DNA of 64,000 bases from positions 20,313 through 84,312 of the forward strand of contig JBLIOI010000005.1 in the NCBI GenBank assembly GCA_047639675.1, given 5' to 3'. Under the pieces are notes generated by a model. The model saw nothing but the letters and a program-made list of their open reading frames with translations. It was not told the DNA's origin and made no database searches. The translations under genes and the position numbers were made by a program. This DNA comes from JABACD01 sp047639675 (lineage in GTDB: Bacteria > Planctomycetota > UBA1135 > GCA-002686595). Below, piece after piece: positions 61,650 to 64,000 of this stretch (position 1 is the first letter of the stretch; each line of letters starts with the position of its first letter).

Positions 61650-61974
61650 GGATTTCGCCCGACGGGTGCGCGGCTCGCATTCTGGGAAGTTCGCGATGCC
61701 GCCTTGGCGAAGGACGCTAAAGCGGAGGTCGATCTAACGCCGGTACTCGCTCAAATTGAACACATCAGGCCGAAGGCCATTCGCTACTGATCACATTGGC
61801 GAAGCCGAGAGCTATGAGCAGTACTTGTCGATGGCAATCGGCGCTTGTACTACGGACCAATACGTCAATGGGAATAAGCGCAAGGCAATCACTTTGGCCG
61901 AAGAAGGCATCAAGCTCTTCCCCAACGGTGAAGACTTGGTCCACCAACTGGCGATCTACAAGGAAGGCCGCTAG
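61650..61974 (+). pseudogene. Decayed TPR-like gene remnant
   Basis: Two protein-like segments lie in different frames: ARLAFWEVRDAALAKDAKAE continuing to QIEHIRPKAIRY then stop at about 61789, and from a TTG at 61756 a frame reading EAESYEQYLSMAIGACTTD and AITLAEEGIKLFPNGEDLVH. The second resembles the last TPR helix pair of a longer protein. The frame break and lack of an upstream start suggest a truncated, frameshifted remnant. A 72-residue TPR-like peptide from the second frame could still be expressed. Confidence 0.4.
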
Positions 61975-63155
61975 TTATCCGGCAAACCCTCGACGCGGCG
62001 GCTAAAACGTAGTTTGCCTGCGGATACTCGCAAACGGCGAAAACCGAGCAAGTGAAAAATCTCGACGACCCACCAGATAGCTACCTTGGGATTCACCTCA
62101 AGGGTTTCCGCTTCGTTCGGGACGCGTCGAACTCCTGGCAACCAGTGCACGATACTGCCGATTTGCAGGACCCGCATGACCGAGGAGACTCGCAGCCAAA
62201 AGCGCCGGATCTCACGTCCGACGAAGAAACCGTCATCACCTTGGCCTTGATACAAGGGCAAGAGGACCAACCCGTCTTCGCGACTCCTAACCTTGCCGTT
62301 CACGTCGTTCGCTAGGGCTTGGCCGCGAACGACTGGGTCGAAATTGGAGAATCCCGGATGCATAACAAACTCGTCACCAGTCTCTACCCGGTGACAGTAA
62401 CGAAGTTCAATCACACCTGGATTGCCATTGCCGACAGCACGAAGCTGATCAAAGGCAGATTTGACCTCGCTGGTCTCAGAAGCTAACAAGCCGCCGCTCT
62501 TCACGAGTGTGATCCAAATCGCCGCCACATGGTTTCTAACTGTGTCCTGCCCCTCATGCTGTCCGCCCTCGAAGCCAATGGCGATGTGGCCGCGCTCTCC
62601 GAAGAATCCAAGCAGCGATCCATCGACGGCCTCTTCCAATCCAAGGATGACAGGAACTGGGAAAGCAAACGCGATCCGTCTGTTCTGACGGGTGTCGCCG
62701 ATGATGGAAAAAGGTGATCCGCCTGCAGAAGTCGAGTGTAGATCGAGAAAAACCACCGACTCGCTCACGTTCTCGATCTCCTTCTCGATCAAGGCCTTGA
62801 GTTCGCGCTGAACAGCAAGCTCGTAGATCATGACTGAGTCATCCTCCTCGTCGCTCCCTGCGGCCCAGGAGCGATTCAGGTCTTGATCAATGTAACGCTC
62901 ACCCCGGCGCAGAGCTTCCAAGTTACCAGCGATGCACACAAGCCGACCACGCAACGGCAATTCCTGGAGACGCAACTCCTGAAGAATCTCCTGCAAGGCG
63001 ATCACCCCACAGGGCTCGTTTCCATGCAGTCCGCCAACGAAGATGAACAGTGGACCAGGGCGCCCAGTTTCGTACACCCCCAACTGATGAGACACGAGAT
63101 CAGGCCGGCCCATTGGGGTCGTGGCTTGAATAAACTCAATACTGGTGGCCGTCAT
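61971..63155 (-). CDS. Succinylglutamate desuccinylase/aspartoacylase-family deacylase
   Basis: 394 residues, longer than AstE. An M14-like zinc deacylase: LFIFVGGLHGNEPCGVIAL (His and Glu ligands), VCIAGNLEALRRGERYIDQD (the R-x5-DxDLNR substrate loop, here DQDLNRSW), VVFLDLHSTSAGGSPF (third ligand His) and AIGFEGGQHEGQDTV with the catalytic Glu. The C-terminal roughly 100 residues form a basic extension. Such enzymes cleave N-acyl amino acids. It lies 37 bases downstream of the CBS-domain gene on the same strand, so they are likely co-transcribed. Confidence 0.88.
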   Translation of the reverse strand: MTATSIEFIQATTPMGRPDLVSHQLGVYETGRPGPLFIFVGGLHGNEPCGVIALQEILQELRLQELPLRGRLVCIAGNLEALRRGERYIDQDLNRSWAAGSDEEDDSVMIYELAVQRELKALIEKEIENVSESVVFLDLHSTSAGGSPFSIIGDTRQNRRIAFAFPVPVILGLEEAVDGSLLGFFGERGHIAIGFEGGQHEGQDTVRNHVAAIWITLVKSGGLLASETSEVKSAFDQLRAVGNGNPGVIELRYCHRVETGDEFVMHPGFSNFDPVVRGQALANDVNGKVRSREDGLVLLPLYQGQGDDGFFVGREIRRFWLRVSSVMRVLQIGSIVHWLPGVRRVPNEAETLEVNPKVAIWWVVEIFHLLGFRRLRVSAGKLRFSRRVEGLPDN

Positions 63156-63191
63156 AGGGTGATTCAGAAGTTACTGATATCGGCGCTCGGC

Positions 63192-64000
63192 TCAGGCTTC
63201 CCTGAGCTTCTCCTCAAGCAAACGCGCGGCGACCGCAATAAAATCGTGCTCGGTCACGATTCCGCGCAATTTGCCGGCCTCGTCCACCACCGGTAGGCAA
63301 GCCACCCCATGCTCACGCATTAGATAGATCGCATCCAGGCTGAGGGTCTGCGCCGTAGCCGTAATCGGGCTTTCTTGCATCACATCCGAAACAGACATTT
63401 CGCCGGGATTCGCGGACGCCTTGCCACGAGCTACAAGACGTAGAATTGCCCTGTGGGACAGAATTCCAACCAGTTCGCCGGCACTGTCTTCGACGGGCAC
63501 GTGACGCAAATGCTCCCATTCCATAACGCTAGCCGCCAAGTCAATCAGGTCATCGGGGTGCACCGTAAACAGATCGGTGGTCATGATCTGCCCCACGGTG
63601 CGGTAATCGGATAACCAATTGTCCTTCTCGGAGAGCTCTGCCAAGTCCCACGTGTGCACTGGCTCTCCATTCCATTGCTGATCGTGAATAGAATCGCACA
63701 CAGCGCGCATCCGCCCGCCGACAGTGCCCTTCCCATCCATTGCCGATAGCGAGTCAAGCGCCCACTGCGCACCGGTGCGTCCCGAACGCACCCGTTCTTC
63801 GAGTACGCCGAGGTAGCTGTCGCGATCTGAACTGTCGATTCCTTGACGTTCAAGTCCAGAGTGGGCTAGCGGCAATAGGTGATCGAGGATCAGCGTATCC
63901 GCGCGGTATTCTTTGCCATTGCGCCATGCCAAGGTGGCCTTGAGTCCATAGCGCGACGCAGCCATGAAATTGCCGCGGGCGTCGTCGAAGGCCATGCACT
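63192..64000 (-). CDS. Tandem-CBS-domain protein with glutamate-cysteine-ligase-like N-terminal part (partial)
   Basis: At least 267 residues, cut by the right edge; reading on past the first Met finds no stop. The last 125 residues are two CBS motifs (IMTTDLFTVHPDDLIDLAAS, VPVEDSAGELVGILSHRAIL; SDVMQESPITATAQTLSLDA, CLPVVDEAGKLRGIVTEHDF), a nucleotide-sensing Bateman module. The upstream portion (NFMAASRYGLKATLAWRNGK, ILDHLLPLAHSGLERQGI, VRSGRTGAQWALDSL) matches what I recall of GCS2-type ligase-like proteins fused to CBS domains; this assignment is tentative as the catalytic half lies outside. Upstream of the aspartoacylase gene. Confidence 0.75.
   Translation of the reverse strand, partial: CMAFDDARGNFMAASRYGLKATLAWRNGKEYRADTLILDHLLPLAHSGLERQGIDSSDRDSYLGVLEERVRSGRTGAQWALDSLSAMDGKGTVGGRMRAVCDSIHDQQWNGEPVHTWDLAELSEKDNWLSDYRTVGQIMTTDLFTVHPDDLIDLAASVMEWEHLRHVPVEDSAGELVGILSHRAILRLVARGKASANPGEMSVSDVMQESPITATAQTLSLDAIYLMREHGVACLPVVDEAGKLRGIVTEHDFIAVAARLLEEKLREA

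Overview
The window is bacterial chromosome from a moderately GC-rich, densely coded Gram-negative organism. It carries LPS and O-antigen genes (Kdo transferase, Wzm/Wzt), a lipoprotein signal peptidase and secreted lipoproteins. It also has many HEAT-repeat, zinc-ribbon-plus-membrane-anchor and YwqK/MORN-type repeat proteins, a pseudopilin and an orphan protein-arginine kinase. This mix points to a Planctomycetota-like lineage; that is an inference from gene content, with no 16S rRNA present. I found no tRNA, rRNA, insertion sequence, phage gene or CRISPR array.

Layout. 1-8 kb: GAF phosphatase-like regulator facing a STAS-PilZ protein, a GT4 glycosyltransferase, a HAD pseudo-phosphatase, a secreted FecR-like protein, McsB and an SLC13 transporter. 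8-14 kb: a secreted glycosidase-like protein, then wzm-wzt-methyltransferase. The methyltransferase carries a long heptad coiled coil built from 21-bp tandem repeats, resembling the WbdD O-antigen cap-and-ruler arrangement. 14-25 kb: arginase, HEAT proteins, phosphohexomutase, threonine aldolase, aminotransferase, UbiA-family prenyltransferase, pseudopilin, MetK. 25-34 kb: WaaA, SecA, a response regulator with PyrD, LspA with a DksA-type protein, and a tyrosine recombinase. 34-42 kb: TPR-2OG oxygenase, SGNH hydrolase and acyltransferase-3 pair, UvrB-UvrC. 42-53 kb: two zinc-ribbon membrane proteins, a bidirectional terminator, a YwqK-JAMM-YwqK cluster, FumC and further HEAT/TPR proteins. 53-64 kb: MnmA overlapping a vWA membrane protein, YajC, YraN-like, exported Xaa-Pro peptidase, polyprenyl glycosylphosphotransferase, a probable decayed TPR gene, and an aspartoacylase-like enzyme with a CBS protein cut by the right edge.

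How it fits together. A scattered envelope-glycan theme runs through the window: sugar activation (phosphohexomutase), lipid-linked initiation (glycosylphosphotransferase, UbiA family), export (Wzm/Wzt), probable chain capping and length control (methyltransferase ruler), Kdo transfer (WaaA) and acyl decoration (acyltransferase 3, SGNH). SecA, YajC and LspA serve the many exported and lipid-anchored proteins. The most interesting points are the repeat-built coiled-coil methyltransferase beside Wzt, the Wzm with a cysteine-containing periplasmic insertion, the GmhB-like HAD protein lacking its acid/base Asp, the YwqK-JAMM-YwqK cluster, and a HEAT/W-x-x-W-W C-terminal module shared by several proteins.
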